This document shows positions 12,121 through 23,383 of a DNA stretch of 64,000 nucleotides, in pieces. A program made the position numbers and the translations under genes. How positions within the stretch are numbered: position 1 is the stretch's first letter; the number at the start of each line of letters is the position of its first letter. The stretch is taken from the NCBI GenBank assembly GCA_948567375.1, contig OX419755.1, forward strand, positions 37,763,001 through 37,827,000, read 5' to 3'. The notes beneath the pieces were generated by a model, which was given only the letters and a program-made list of their open reading frames with translations, ran no database searches and was not told the DNA's origin. This DNA is from Lunularia cruciata. Taxonomy: Eukaryota; Streptophyta; Marchantiopsida; Lunulariales; Lunulariaceae.

Positions 12121-14891
12121 TGTAACACCCATTTGTGCATGTGTGTGGTATTGTGATATTTAGCTTGGTATTATAAATACTTGAGAGATAAAGGATGGTT
12201 TTGCAATATTCATGATTAGCTAAAGTTAGTCATAGCTAAGATAGTGGGGACCTTACTTTAGCAGAAATGGAAAAAATGAGCACCACTATTTTCAATTTTA
12301 ATGTGTTGACTTGGTATTATTCCTAGGTGTTTGAGAAAAAAGTTGAGAACTCTTGGGCTTGCGAGCCTTTCAAGGATGGAGTAGTAGTTGATCTTGAGAA
12401 GGTGAGGAAAATCTCAAACCTTCCATTCCCTTCAAGCTTGACAAAGTTATGCCAATTCTTGGAGATGGTTGGGTACTATAGGAGGTTCATCTTCTCATTT
12501 TCTAACAAAGCTTATTAATTGACTATCTACATGAAGGAAGGTGTAGATTACATGGTGATCTTGGAAGACAAGGAGGCTCTCAAAGCTTTTGAAGAGCTCA
12601 AGCAATCCCTTGTTGTAGCTCTAGTTCTTGCTAAACCTGATTAGAGTAAGCCTTTCATCCTCTACATTGATGCTTCTAATGTAGCTATAGGATGCACTCT
12701 TAATCAATCAGACCAAGATGGGCATGATCATCTAATAGCTTATGCTAGTAGGCAGATGATTTCAGCAGAAAAGAACTACTTTATCACGGAGAGAGAAGGG
12801 GTGGCAGTGATCTTTGGTCTCAAGAAGTTTAGACACTAGTTGATTGGAGTGAAAGCAACCATTATCACAGATCACAAGGCTTTGAAGTACATCTTAGGCT
12901 AGCAAGGTGGATGATACTCTTGTCTGAGTATGACTATACCATTGAGGATAGGCCTGGGAAGAAACATGCAAATGAACATTTTTTATCTATGATCATGATG
13001 GAGATGAGCCAATGGATAATTCCTTCCCGGATGAGGAGCTCATGACTATCTCAATCTCTCAAAAGGTTCCAATGGAGAACAAGGAGATTGTGGAGTTTTT
13101 CAAGAGGTAACAACACATAAGAGATGCATGTTAGGGAGAGGAAGGCCCTTGCAGCAAGATGACCTTACACAATGGAGGATATTCTTTTTCACCAAGGAGC
13201 AGATGGTCTACTTCAAATAGCAATGGGTAAGGAAGAGTCTATCCTACTCATAAAAGAGTTTCATGAAGGTTTAGTGTGTGGAAGACACTTTGTATGAAAG
13301 GTGACTATTTTCAAGATCCTAGATGCAAGTTACCATTGGAGATGGATTTTCAAGGATTGTCTTTATTATTGAAAAACTTGTCATGTTTGTCAAGCTTTTG
13401 CTAGAAAGTCTACTTCCACTCCACCACTCAAATCAATTCTGTTGCTAAGACCTTTTGAGAAGTGGGGAATTGATTTTGTAGGTCCTCTCAATAGAACCCC
13501 AAGGAAAAATTTGTACATTGTGGTAGTTATTGATTACTTTACCAAGTGGGTTGAGGCTAGACCATTGAGGGACAAGAATGAAGATGAAGTGGGCAGATTT
13601 CTTTATGAATACATTATCACGGTTTAGATGCCCTTTGGAGTTGGTTTTTGATAGAAGAGGAGAGTTTAGAGGAAGCATTAATACAACCATGTTACAACAT
13701 TTCTCTATCACACATAGAGTAACTACATCCTATAAGCCAAATTTCAATGGCTTGGCAAAGAGAACCAATCAGACCTTGTGCATCATGTTGGCCATAGATG
13801 CAGAAATGGACGAGGCTAAACATCATTGGGACAAGAGGATTCATGTAGTTTTGTAGGAGTACATGACAACCATGAAGACTTCCACCAAATATTCTCCATT
13901 TCAATTGGTATATGGTATTGAGTCTACCTTACCTATTCACTTTGATCTTCCTACCTTCCAAAGCATTCATAGGAGATTGAAGAAAGCACAAGGAGGTGAT
14001 GGAACAAAGTCAAGGAAGGATCAACTCATGGAGTTGGAAGATGCAAGATCATATGCTATGGTTTGAGTGGAGCAAGCACAAAGGAAACAAAAGGAAAGCT
14101 ATGATAAGATGCAAGGCAAGAAGAAGGTGGAGCCTTTCAAAGAAGGTTATTGGGTAATGTTGTTTGATTCTTTTGAATTTAAGAGAGTGCAAAAGAAATT
14201 TTTCTTTAAGTAAGTTGGACCTTTCATAGTGGAGAAGGTGTGGGTAAATTACACCTATGATCTCAAGGAGTTGGGAAGAAGACACTTTGATAAGATTAAC
14301 CATGATAAGATGAAGATGTGTCATAAACATTAGAGAGACCTTCACTTTGAGGACAAAGTGAAAACTTAGTCTGAGAGTAAATGTAACACCCATTTGTGCA
14401 TGTGTGTGGTATTGTGATATTTAGCTTGGTATAACAAATACTTGAGAGATATCATTTATATAGAGATAAAGGATGGTTCTACAATAGTCATGATTAGCTA
14501 AAGTTAGTCATAGCTTAGATAGTAGGGACCTTACTTTAGAGGAAGTGGAAAAGATGAGCCCCACTATTTTGGATTCTAGTATGTTGACTTGGTATTATTC
14601 CTAGGTGTTTGGCTTTGAGGAAAAAGTTGAGAGCTCTAGGGCCCGCAAGCCTTTTTATTTTGGATTCTTCTATAGTCCAAGGATAACCCATGTGAAGGAA
14701 TCCTTGAGTTAGTGGTTGGGTCAAGATAAGATCACATGCTTAGTGGAATATGCCTATGTGGATAGATATTCCTTTATACTTTTTGACTTTACTTGACTTT
14801 TAGCCTAGCTTGAGTTACTATAGTAAATAGTAACTTTAGAGTGTAACTATTTCACAAGTATATAAACAAGAGGTGAGGAGGTACTCATACC
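12121..14891 (+). mobile_element. Internally deleted Ty3/gypsy copy of the LTR-A family
   Basis: It starts with the first ~246 bp of LTR-A (12121-12366) and then runs straight into pol. Next come the RT connection region (VRKISNLPFPSS..., 12370-12520), RNase H (12660-12900), the HHCC zinc region (13240-13400), the integrase core (13440-13900) and the integrase C-terminal module (14070-14336). A second partial LTR-A (14382-14891) follows. Gag, protease and most of RT are missing. The pol portion is close in sequence to the minus-strand copy at 21.1-23.4 kb but carries several stops and at least one frameshift, so it cannot encode a working enzyme. The second LTR is cut off at about 14891. Confidence 0.85.
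14382..14891 (+). repeat. Partial 3' LTR-A of the deleted copy
   Basis: It begins TGTAACACCC directly after a purine-rich AGAGTAAA, the position of a polypurine tract. It matches LTR-A until 'gtgaggaggtactcat', then changes to unrelated sequence, so about 190 bp of the LTR are missing. Confidence 0.8.
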
Positions 14892-17792
14892 AAATGGGAC
14901 CATATCTCTCCAAATCCTATGCCCTCAACAAGGAAATATATGCTAGAAAGATCTTCTAGTAACACTTGAATGATGATATCAATAATAACTCAAGATACCA
15001 ATAGGCCAAGTGTGCTACATGATGTAGAGCATATTGCCTAGCAATCTCATCTCTCTGTATATACAAGTACCTCTATACTTGTATACCTACATGTAATACC
15101 ATAGCTAGTCTAGTGCTAATCCTACCAAACAACTCCAATAGACATACTTCCTCTATAGGACAATCCAAAGCAATGAGTGATGTATCCAAAGCTGACAATG
15201 TAATAGACTTCAAAGGCTCATCCTCACACCGGTCTCTTGGTGGTACAAAGGTTCCACTCCAAGCTTGTTGCACCAATTGATCCACATGTTGTTGCAATGC
15301 CTCCTTAGAACTCCACAATGGAACATCCAAGATAGATGGAACAATCTCACTGATACTCCAAATCTGAGTGATCTCATCTAGTACTTAATTATCCTCCATA
15401 TGGGCATTCCATTCCAATAAGTCACTAGGCCAAATAATGGAACCACTGAAAGCTAAAATTGATACCCTTGTCCTTGACTATAGTGAGCCAAGACTACCAC
15501 TACTAAAGCATACTGGTAGGCAACATACCTATCCCTCACATGACTGCCAAACTAGTCTATAGGAGGCTATCTCCTCCCAATAGTCAATCCTAAAATCCAT
15601 GGGATATAACACTACTCCACCAACTAACACATCATATGAATCTACTACTCTCAGAATGACCTGAGCTCCCACTATAGAGCTATGAGCTCTCCATATGTGA
15701 TGTACTATATAGAACTAGTCCTTAGAGATATCAGATCTGAAATGGACACTTCTCCACATCGGTCTTTCATAACTCAAGATCAACAACTGTAGCCTTCCGC
15801 AATATAAAGGGTTGTGCACCATAGTCTTATAAGATCCTTTGTGGTGTATAGAATTTCCTTGAAGGTCACACCATATAGAAAATCACCCTTTGGTTATCCA
15901 ATAGGACAATTCCAAGTGTGAACCAAGCTTGCTCAAAGGTAGGTCTAGTTGGTAACTCCTCCAACCAAGCTTTTGTTGCCAACCATAAACCATTGGTCGT
16001 TGAGTGGATCCCATGCACCTCAACCAAGTCAGCTCCACTATCAACCACCTCTACGCTAGAAGCAAGAACCACATTACTCCTACTCTTACAAAGTGTGGCA
16101 ACCAACCATTACACTAGAGTTGGGTCAACTTCTAATGTAAACATGTCACCAACTAAGAACAAAGATAAATGCATAGTCAATTGAGATGCCCCTAACATCA
16201 TGAGAGACTCAATCTGTGTAGTAATAGGTAATAGATTGCATCCAATTCATCATGCACTCCATCACCATTTTCACTAGGACATCTAGTGCCTATAGTGCCT
16301 CAAAGAGTGTGAAAATTGGAGAAGTTTTACCTATCTACCAACCTCTCCTCTTTGTGGGTCTAACTCCATTTATGCTCCTCTAGGCTCTATAACACATAAC
16401 ACACTCCTAATCATTACGGTAGATGCATCTACTTGTGCTGATCTACACATTAATTCCAAGATGTCTTTATCACCAACATAAGAGGTAGAATCCTCATCAA
16501 AATCTGATCTCCTATGAGCTATGGTCATGCTAGCCAATCCTTGCTATTGCTCAATCCGAGTAGTTATAGTTGTATCAAAAGCAAGAGTAGGTACTATGCG
16601 CCCACCAAGTGTGGGTCCTCTACTACCTTATCCTCCATGATTTAGAGCTCCTCTACCACCTACCATAGCAGCTCAACCACTCTGTAACTCTAGGTGAAGG
16701 TCAAAGCATTGGTCACTAATGTGACTAGTGCTTTGACCTTTGAGTTTGATTTGTGGCAATGGTCACACTGTCTATGTGCTTGCTATGATGTACCAGAGGT
16801 GTCATGTCCACTGCTATCTCTCTTATGGTGAGGTCAACCACAAGTCCAACAAGCAACACCACCACTCATTGGTTATTGTTGACTTGAAAATGAAAGTAAG
16901 GATCTAGTTACACTAAGCCCTCCACTTGCTCCCTAAGATCTGGGTTGTCCACTCTACTCTCAAAAACCAACATGGTGTGGTGCACTCTATTGCACTCTAA
17001 AAGAAGTAACAACTATGGATGAGATCTTCCTACCAAATTTAGATGTCACCACTCTTTCCTTCACCATGTGAGCTCAATCTGCTCAACCAAACTGAAGATC
17101 ACCGCCAAAGTAGGTGAGGCAGCCTATAAAAATGTAGCATCATGTACTCTACATCACAACTCCTTGTCAAGGATCCCAAACCAAAATTGGACTACCTAGG
17201 CCTCAATAATTTCCTAAGTGAAATTGATCAGCCATCTCATGCAAGTGTATGCCTCATATAGGCTCTTTGTAACTTTTCACTAGAACTCTTGTAAGCTCCT
17301 TAGCTTGTTAGTCTGCACTCCTTGGTAGTTCTACCTCAAGCAGAGGAAGAACTCCACCATGGGGTTAAAACCCCAATATTGCACCACCTCTTGTAGTAGT
17401 ACCTCCAATGGTAGTAGCACCATTCCAACTAGTGCACCTCCACTAGATACATCAATGATACTAGAGCCAAAACTCATGAGTATTGCCAATCTATCCCTAA
17501 AAATTGAGCCTAAAGTGATGGAGATGTAGTTTGGAGACCAATATTCTCTCTATAGCTTGATCTCCTTCAAGTGAGCTCTCCTAAACTCATGATAGTCATC
17601 CATTGGCAGACCCTCCAAGTGCTGAAACAACTACTTCCATGCCATGAAGGATATGAACAAAGTTGAGTTCCGTATCTAATGCAAATCACACCAATTATCA
17701 ACTTCTAAACAAAGTCATCCAACTCAATGGTACCCACTATACCATAGTAGCACCTTGGGCCTTTAGAGGCTCTACAAATCTTCTCCATGTCC
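14892..17792 (-). pseudogene. Decayed gag-type region of a second retrotransposon
   Basis: Long coding-like stretches on the minus strand are joined only across stops. The 15073-15330 frame (MDVPLWSSKEALQQHVDQLV...) and the 15866-16105 frame are the cleanest, and neither is recognised. Around 17000-17640 the translation resembles retrotransposon gag (YHEFRRAHL, SITLGSIFRDRLA). Near 16835-16875 a knuckle-like CWTCG...PHHKRDSS lies in the same direction, with a stop inside it and Ser in place of the last Cys. The order places gag at high coordinates next to a reverse LTR-A, as expected for a minus-strand element. The sequence at 56560-57200 resembles part of it. Confidence 0.4.
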
Positions 17793-18467
17793 TATGAGCT
17801 TGCATGTCTCTCACTCATGATGAACCTATAGTTATTATAATAGCGCACCATGAACTAAGAAGGCAAGAACTCCAACTCCATCATACTCTTCCAAGGCTAA
17901 CACTCCAAGACTCACTAGATAACTCAATGATAAATATAGTTGCAAATGAAAAGATGATGAGTACCTCCTCATCCCTAATTTATATACTTGTGAAATAATT
18001 GCACACCAAATTTACTAATAACTAGAGTAACTCAAATTACTAGGCTAAAAGTCAAATAAAGTCAAAAAGCTAAAGGAATATCCATACTCATAGGAAAATT
18101 CTCCTAAGCATGTGGTCTTATCTTGACCAAACCACTAAGTCAAGGATTCTTTCACATGGGCTAGCCTTGGACTATAGAAGAATTTGAAACAAAAAGGTTT
18201 GTGGGTCCAAGAGTTCTCAACTCTTTTTCCTCAAAGCCAAACACCTAAGAATAATACCAAGTCAACACACTAGAACCCAAAATAGTGGTGCTCATCTTTT
18301 CTACTTCCTCTAAAGTAAGGTCACCTTTATCTTAACTATGACTAACTTTAGCTAATTATAATTTATGTAGAACCATCCTTTATCTCTATATAAATAATAT
18401 CTCTCAAGTACTTGTTATACTAAGCTAAATATAACAATACCACACACATGCACAAATGTGTGTTACA
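17793..18467 (-). repeat. LTR-A copy, reverse orientation
   Basis: A 675-bp near-complete copy runs from TATGAGC (diverged TGTGAGC) to TGTGTTACA. It could be the 5' LTR of the decayed element at 14892-17792, given the matching orientation. No clear target duplication flanks it. Confidence 0.75.
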
Positions 18468-20190
18468 ATCCCACAACAACAGTGCAAATACACCATGTGC
18501 ACTCTCAACTAAATCAGCCATGTATTAAACTCCAAAGTAGAGTCAATCTCTTCTCTCATTGGGACTTAAGATAAAACAGATATGAAGCGCCACTCTATAT
18601 AAACCCATTATGTATTGCTATGATATCTCCTTTGGGATCCCTAAAAAACTTCCTCATGACAATGTTACTCAAATTGTAATTATAACCACCACAAGTACTC
18701 CACCAAGGATCACCACCAAGTGCAAACATCGAGTGCCACCACAAACTGAACAGCACTCACTAATGTAGCTCTTAGTTCAATAACTACATTAGGGGAAAGT
18801 GCAATTTGTAACCTACCATCACAACACACACTCTCACGGTCTGCAGGTCATTATTTCCTGCCTCACTAGAGAGAAACATAAGTACTTTTGACTAGTCATC
18901 ATCCTAGCCTTACATACTAGAGCACCAATGCTCTAAAGTTAAGGCATCTCATACAAACATGGTGCACAAACAAGAAGTAGAGAATTGAAAGAGTCCAATC
19001 ATAAGAAGTCTAAATGAAACCTTCCATCTCATAAATCAACATTGAATTGACTCTATCACCATTTGATATAATATGAGTGTCTACATACTCCAAGCATCCA
19101 AGATCACCAAGGATGGGATGAAATTGCCTTTCCTAGCCAAAGCTACATTTGTATAGGTATCAATCTACCAATCATTATGATAACAAGTGGAGGAAGACCA
19201 GTTTGCTAAGGTACCAATCTAGGAACCAAAGATCTGGGGTTTGAACCTTATAGCACACAATCTAGAAAGGTGGGTAGATTTTGCCTAATGATGACCAAAA
19301 ACTCATCTAAATTGGCTAACCTCATGCCAACAAGCCAATTGTTGGTCCTTCTAGTCTTCATAGCCTTTCTTCTCGCCAATTCAAACCCCTTTCAATCTAG
19401 CCAAGCTTCATCAACTTGAACACTAGCTAGGGCAATTCGGGCAACCTCCAACTTTGGCCAACTTCCACCAACTCGACCTCCAAATTTGGCAACCTTTGCC
19501 AATTTGATGCACCTTGTCTATAGTTAGGTGACCATTAAATCCTCTTCTAACTATCAACTTGAGCCAAATTGAGAGGATGTGGATCTCCAAATTCTTAATT
19601 TGAGGAAATAGGTTCCCAAATCCACCTCCAATTTTGCACTTTTGGCTCAGTTTGTATCAAATTGACCTTGATTTTACTTCCTTGAGCTTAAATCAAACAC
19701 CCGTTATCTCAAATTTATTCAATCGTCAAAATTTTGACTTTGATTTCACCTCCTTGGTTCACATCAAACACCTATTATCTCAAATTGACTCAATCCTTGA
19801 AAATTTGGTTAGAACTTGTGCACATTGTCTGTTCCGCTACCAAATTTGCATTAACTTGAATAGTGCTTTTGCACAATATCACTCTTAGAGAAATCTAGGA
19901 CCACTCAATCCTTCATTCAACAATTTGCCAATAATTGTGCACTAAATATAATTTTATTTAGTGCCCAAGCTAAGAGACTCTAAGAGGCGCTTATCAATCT
20001 TTATCCACCATAGCCAAGAACTTGAAGGCTCAACATTAGAGAAGTGAGCTCTTTAGAATTGCACTTCAAAGTTATAACTCTCTGTTCAACGTAGGTCTCC
20101 AACCCTAACAATACCATTGGCGGCACATCTGATGGTACAAATAGTACAAGTGACGATGGGCCTATCATGTGATCAAAAGCCCTAACATGA
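18468..20190. other. Unassigned repeat-derived sequence
   Basis: No domain was recognised. The interval 19360-19900 is rich in 'caatttg/caaattt' repeats with several near-duplicate lines (for example around 19690 and 19760), which suggests local duplication. No convincing gene was found on either strand. Confidence 0.35.
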
Positions 20191-20374
20191 AATCTGATTG
20201 GCAACACTACCACTTCAACGTTTGAGCGAACTAGCTTTGGCACTACAAATGTTGTGACAAAGCTAAGCAAGGAGCAAAGGGAAGAGATTGTGACAAAGAA
20301 GATGCTCAATCCACACATGAAGCATGACAAGACTCTTGAATGGATGAAGAATCTATTTGGTGTGCAAGTTAGTC
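20191..20374 (+). pseudogene. Possible N-terminal piece of a pogo/Tigger-like transposase
   Basis: An open plus-strand frame reads ...KLSKEQREEIVTKKM... ...DKTLEWMKNLFGVQVS and stops at the LTR boundary at 20375. The pattern 'L-x-x-E-Q-R-x-E-I' followed by 'L-x-W-x-K-x-x-F-G-V-x-V-S' resembles the N-terminal helix-turn-helix of CENP-B/pogo-type transposases, which binds the element ends. The catalytic domain is absent. A possible C-terminal piece lies beyond the retrotransposon at 27346-27578. The identity rests on a short match and is tentative. Confidence 0.45.
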
Positions 20375-21064
20375 TGTGAGCCGGCCTGTCTCTCACTCAG
20401 GATGAACCTCTGATGGCTATTATGGTAGCGCACCATGGACTAAGAAGGCAAGGAACCCCAACTCCATCATACTCCTCCAAGGCTAACACTCCAAGACTCA
20501 AGACATTGCTCACTAGAGAACTCAATGAGAGAGAGATAGTTGCAAATGAAAGGATGATGAGTACCTCCTCACCCCTTGTTTATATACTTGTGAAATAGTT
20601 ACGTACCAAAGTTACTAATTACCATAGTAACTCAAGTTACTAGACTAAAAGTCAAGTAAAGTCAAAAAGTAGAAAGGAATATCCATTCACATGGGCATAT
20701 TCCCCTAAGCATGTGGTCTTATCTTGACCCAACCACTAAGTCAAGGATTCCTTCACATGGGCTATCCTTGGAATAAAGAAGAATCCAAAAGAAAAAGGTT
20801 TGCGGGCCCAAGAGTTCTCAACTCTTTCCTCAAAGCCAAACACCTAGGAATAATGCCAAGTCAACACACTAAAATCCAAAATAGTGGTGCTCATCTTTTC
20901 TACTTCCTCTAAAGTAAGGTCCACTCTATCTTAGCTATGACTAACTTTAGCTAACCATGACTAATATAGAACCATCCTTTATCTCTATAAATAATATCTC
21001 TTAAGGACTTGTAATACCAAGCTAAATATCACAATACCACACACATGCACAAATGGGTGTTACA
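20375..21064 (-). repeat. 3' LTR-A of the gypsy element
   Basis: A 690-bp LTR with TG...CA ends (on the minus strand TGTAACACCC to GGCTCACA). It follows the polypurine tract directly. It is the best-preserved LTR-A here and serves as the reference for the other copies. The flanking bases at 20370-20374 are TAGTC; the matching duplication at the other end is not found because that end is lost. Confidence 0.9.
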
Positions 21065-21073
21065 TTTACCCCC
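21065..21073 (-). other. Polypurine tract
   Basis: On the minus strand GGGGGTAAA lies immediately before the LTR start TGTAAC. It is the usual primer site for plus-strand DNA synthesis in LTR retrotransposons. The related copy at 14374-14381 has the weaker AGAGTAAA. Confidence 0.7.
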
Positions 21074-21112
21074 GGACTAAGTTTTCACTTTGTCCTCAAA
21101 GTGAAGGTCTCT

Positions 21113-23383
21113 CTACCTTCTATGGTACATCTTCAACTTATCATGGTTAATCCTATCAAAGTGTCTTCCTCCCAACTCCTTGAGATCATAGGTGTAATTG
21201 CCTCACACCTTCTCCACTATGAAAGGTCCAAAGTACTTAGGCAAAAACTTCTTTTGCACTCTCTTGAATCGAATGGAATCAAACAACATTACCCAATCAC
21301 CTTCTTTGAAAGGCTCCACCTTCTTCTTGTCTTGCCTCTTATCATAGCTCTCCTTTTGTTTCCTTTGGGCTTGCTCCACTCAAACCATAGCAACTGCTCT
21401 TGCCTCTTCCAACTCCATGAGTTGATCCTTCCTTGACTTCTCTGCATCACCTCCTTGTGCTTTCTTCAATCTCCTATGAATGCTTTGGAAGGTAGGAAGA
21501 TCAAAGTGAATAGGTAAGGTAGACTCAATACCATACACCAATTGAAATGGAGAATATCCAGTGGAAGTTTTCATGGTTGTCCTATACTCCCACAAAACTG
21601 CATGAATCCTCTTGTCCCAATGATGTTTAGCCCCCTCCATTTCTGCATCTTTGGCCAACATCATGCACAAGGTCTGATTGGTTCTCTCTGCCAAGCCATT
21701 GGAATTTGGCTTATAGGATGTAGTTACTCTATGTGTGATAGAGAAATGTCGTAGCATGGCTGTAGTAATGCTTCCTGTAAACTCTCCTCCTCTATCAGAA
21801 ACCAACTCCAAAGGGCATCCAAACCTAGTGATAATGCGTTCATAAAGAAATCTACCCACTTCATCTTCATTCTTGTCCCTCAATGGTCTAGCCTCAACCC
21901 ACTTGGGAAGGTAATCAGTAACTACCACTATGTACCAATTGTTCCTTGGGGTTCTATTGAGAGGACCTACAAAATCAATTCCCCACTTCTCAAAAGGTCC
22001 TAGCAATGGAATTGATCTAAGTGGTGGAGTGGATGTAGACTTTCTAGCAAAAGCTTGACAAACATGACAAGTTTTGCAATAATCAAGACAATCCTTGAAA
22101 ATCCCTCTCCAATGGTAACCTGCATCTAGAATCTTGAAAGCAGTCACCTTTCCTGCAAAGTGTCCTCCACATACTAAACGTTCATGAAACTCCTTTATGA
22201 GTAGGATAGACTCTTTCTTACCCACTGCTCTTCTAAGTAGACCATCTGCTCCTTGGTGAAAAAGAATATCCTCCACCATTGTGTAAGGTCTAGATCTTGC
22301 TGCAAGGGCCTTCCTCTCCCTAGCATGCATCCCTTCTGGATAGTTACCTTTTGTCACAAAATCCACAATCTCCTTGTACTCCATTGGAACCTCTTGAGTG
22401 ACTGAGATTGTCATGAGCTCCTCATCCGGGAAGGAATCATCCACTGGCTCATCTCCATCATGATCATAGGCTCTAGATAATAAATCAGCATTTGCATGTT
22501 TCTTTTCTGGCCTACCTTCAATGGTGTAGTCATACTCAGACAAGAGTATCATCCACCTTGCTAGTCTCTCTTCAACATTAGGCTTGTTGAAGATGTACTT
22601 CAAAGCCTTGTGATCCGTGACAATGGTGGCTTTCCCTCCAATCAAGTAGTGTCTAAACTTCTTGAGACCAAAGATCACTGCCAACCCTTCTCTCTCTGTG
22701 ACAGAGTAGTTCTTCTCTGCTGAAACCATCTGCCTACTAGCATAAGCTATTGGATGATCATGCCCATCTTGGTCTAATTGACTAAGAGTGCATCCTATAG
22801 CTACATTAGAAGCATCAGTGTAGAGGATGAAAGGTTTACTCCAATCAGGTTTAGCAAGAATTGGAGCTACAACAAGGGATTGCTTGAGCTCCTCAAAAGC
22901 TTTGAGAGCCTCCTTGTCTTCCAAAATCACCATGTAATCTACACCCTTCTTCATGTAGATAGTCAATGCATAAGCCTTGTTGGAAAATGAGAAGATGAAC
23001 CTCCTATAGTACCCAACCATCCCCAAGAATTGGCGTAACTTTGTCAAGCTTGAAGGGAATGGAAGGTCTGAGATTTTCCTCACCTTCTCAGGATCAACTG
23101 CTATTCCATCCTTGGAGATGATATGCCCCAAAAGTAGACCTTCTTCACATCCAAAAATGCACTTCTCTGGGTTGAGTGATGCATTTGCCTCATCCAAGCG
23201 TTGCAAGACTTTGATTAGGTGCTCAAAGTGCTCCTCCTTGCTCCCATAGACACAAAAGTCATCAATGAAATCTCTCACAAATTTCCCAATGAAAGGTTCA
23301 AATACCTTGTTCATGAACCGTTGGAATGTGGCTGGAGCATTGCAAAGCCCAAAAGGCATGACCTTGAAGCGTAAGTTCCCCAA
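21113..23383 (-). pseudogene. Gypsy pol, part 2: RT end, RNase H, integrase
   Basis: The main open frame ends at a TGA (21380-21382) after 667 residues. It holds the RT catalytic FIDD (residues 39-42), RNase H with YTD at 188-190 and VTDHKAL at 255-261, and the integrase HHCC zinc site (His 400, His 408, Cys 439, Cys 442). The integrase core has Asp 470, Asp 530 and Glu 566, the canonical D,D-35-E. Beyond the TGA the same frame continues for about 90 codons with the integrase C-terminal module (KYFGPFIVEKV), interrupted by a second TGA at 21203-21205 and ending at TAG 21113-21115. The first residues before KVMPFG come from the frame change in RT. The protein would copy and insert element DNA if intact; it is not. 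Confidence 0.9.

Noticed and set aside
20001-20396. 131-codon minus-strand ORF with hydrophobic stretch
   Set aside because: It runs across the LTR boundary at 20375 and is opposite to the better-supported transposase-like frame.
21053-21436. 127-codon plus-strand ORF
   Set aside because: It crosses the LTR-A/polypurine tract boundary and is antisense to the integrase C-terminal module.
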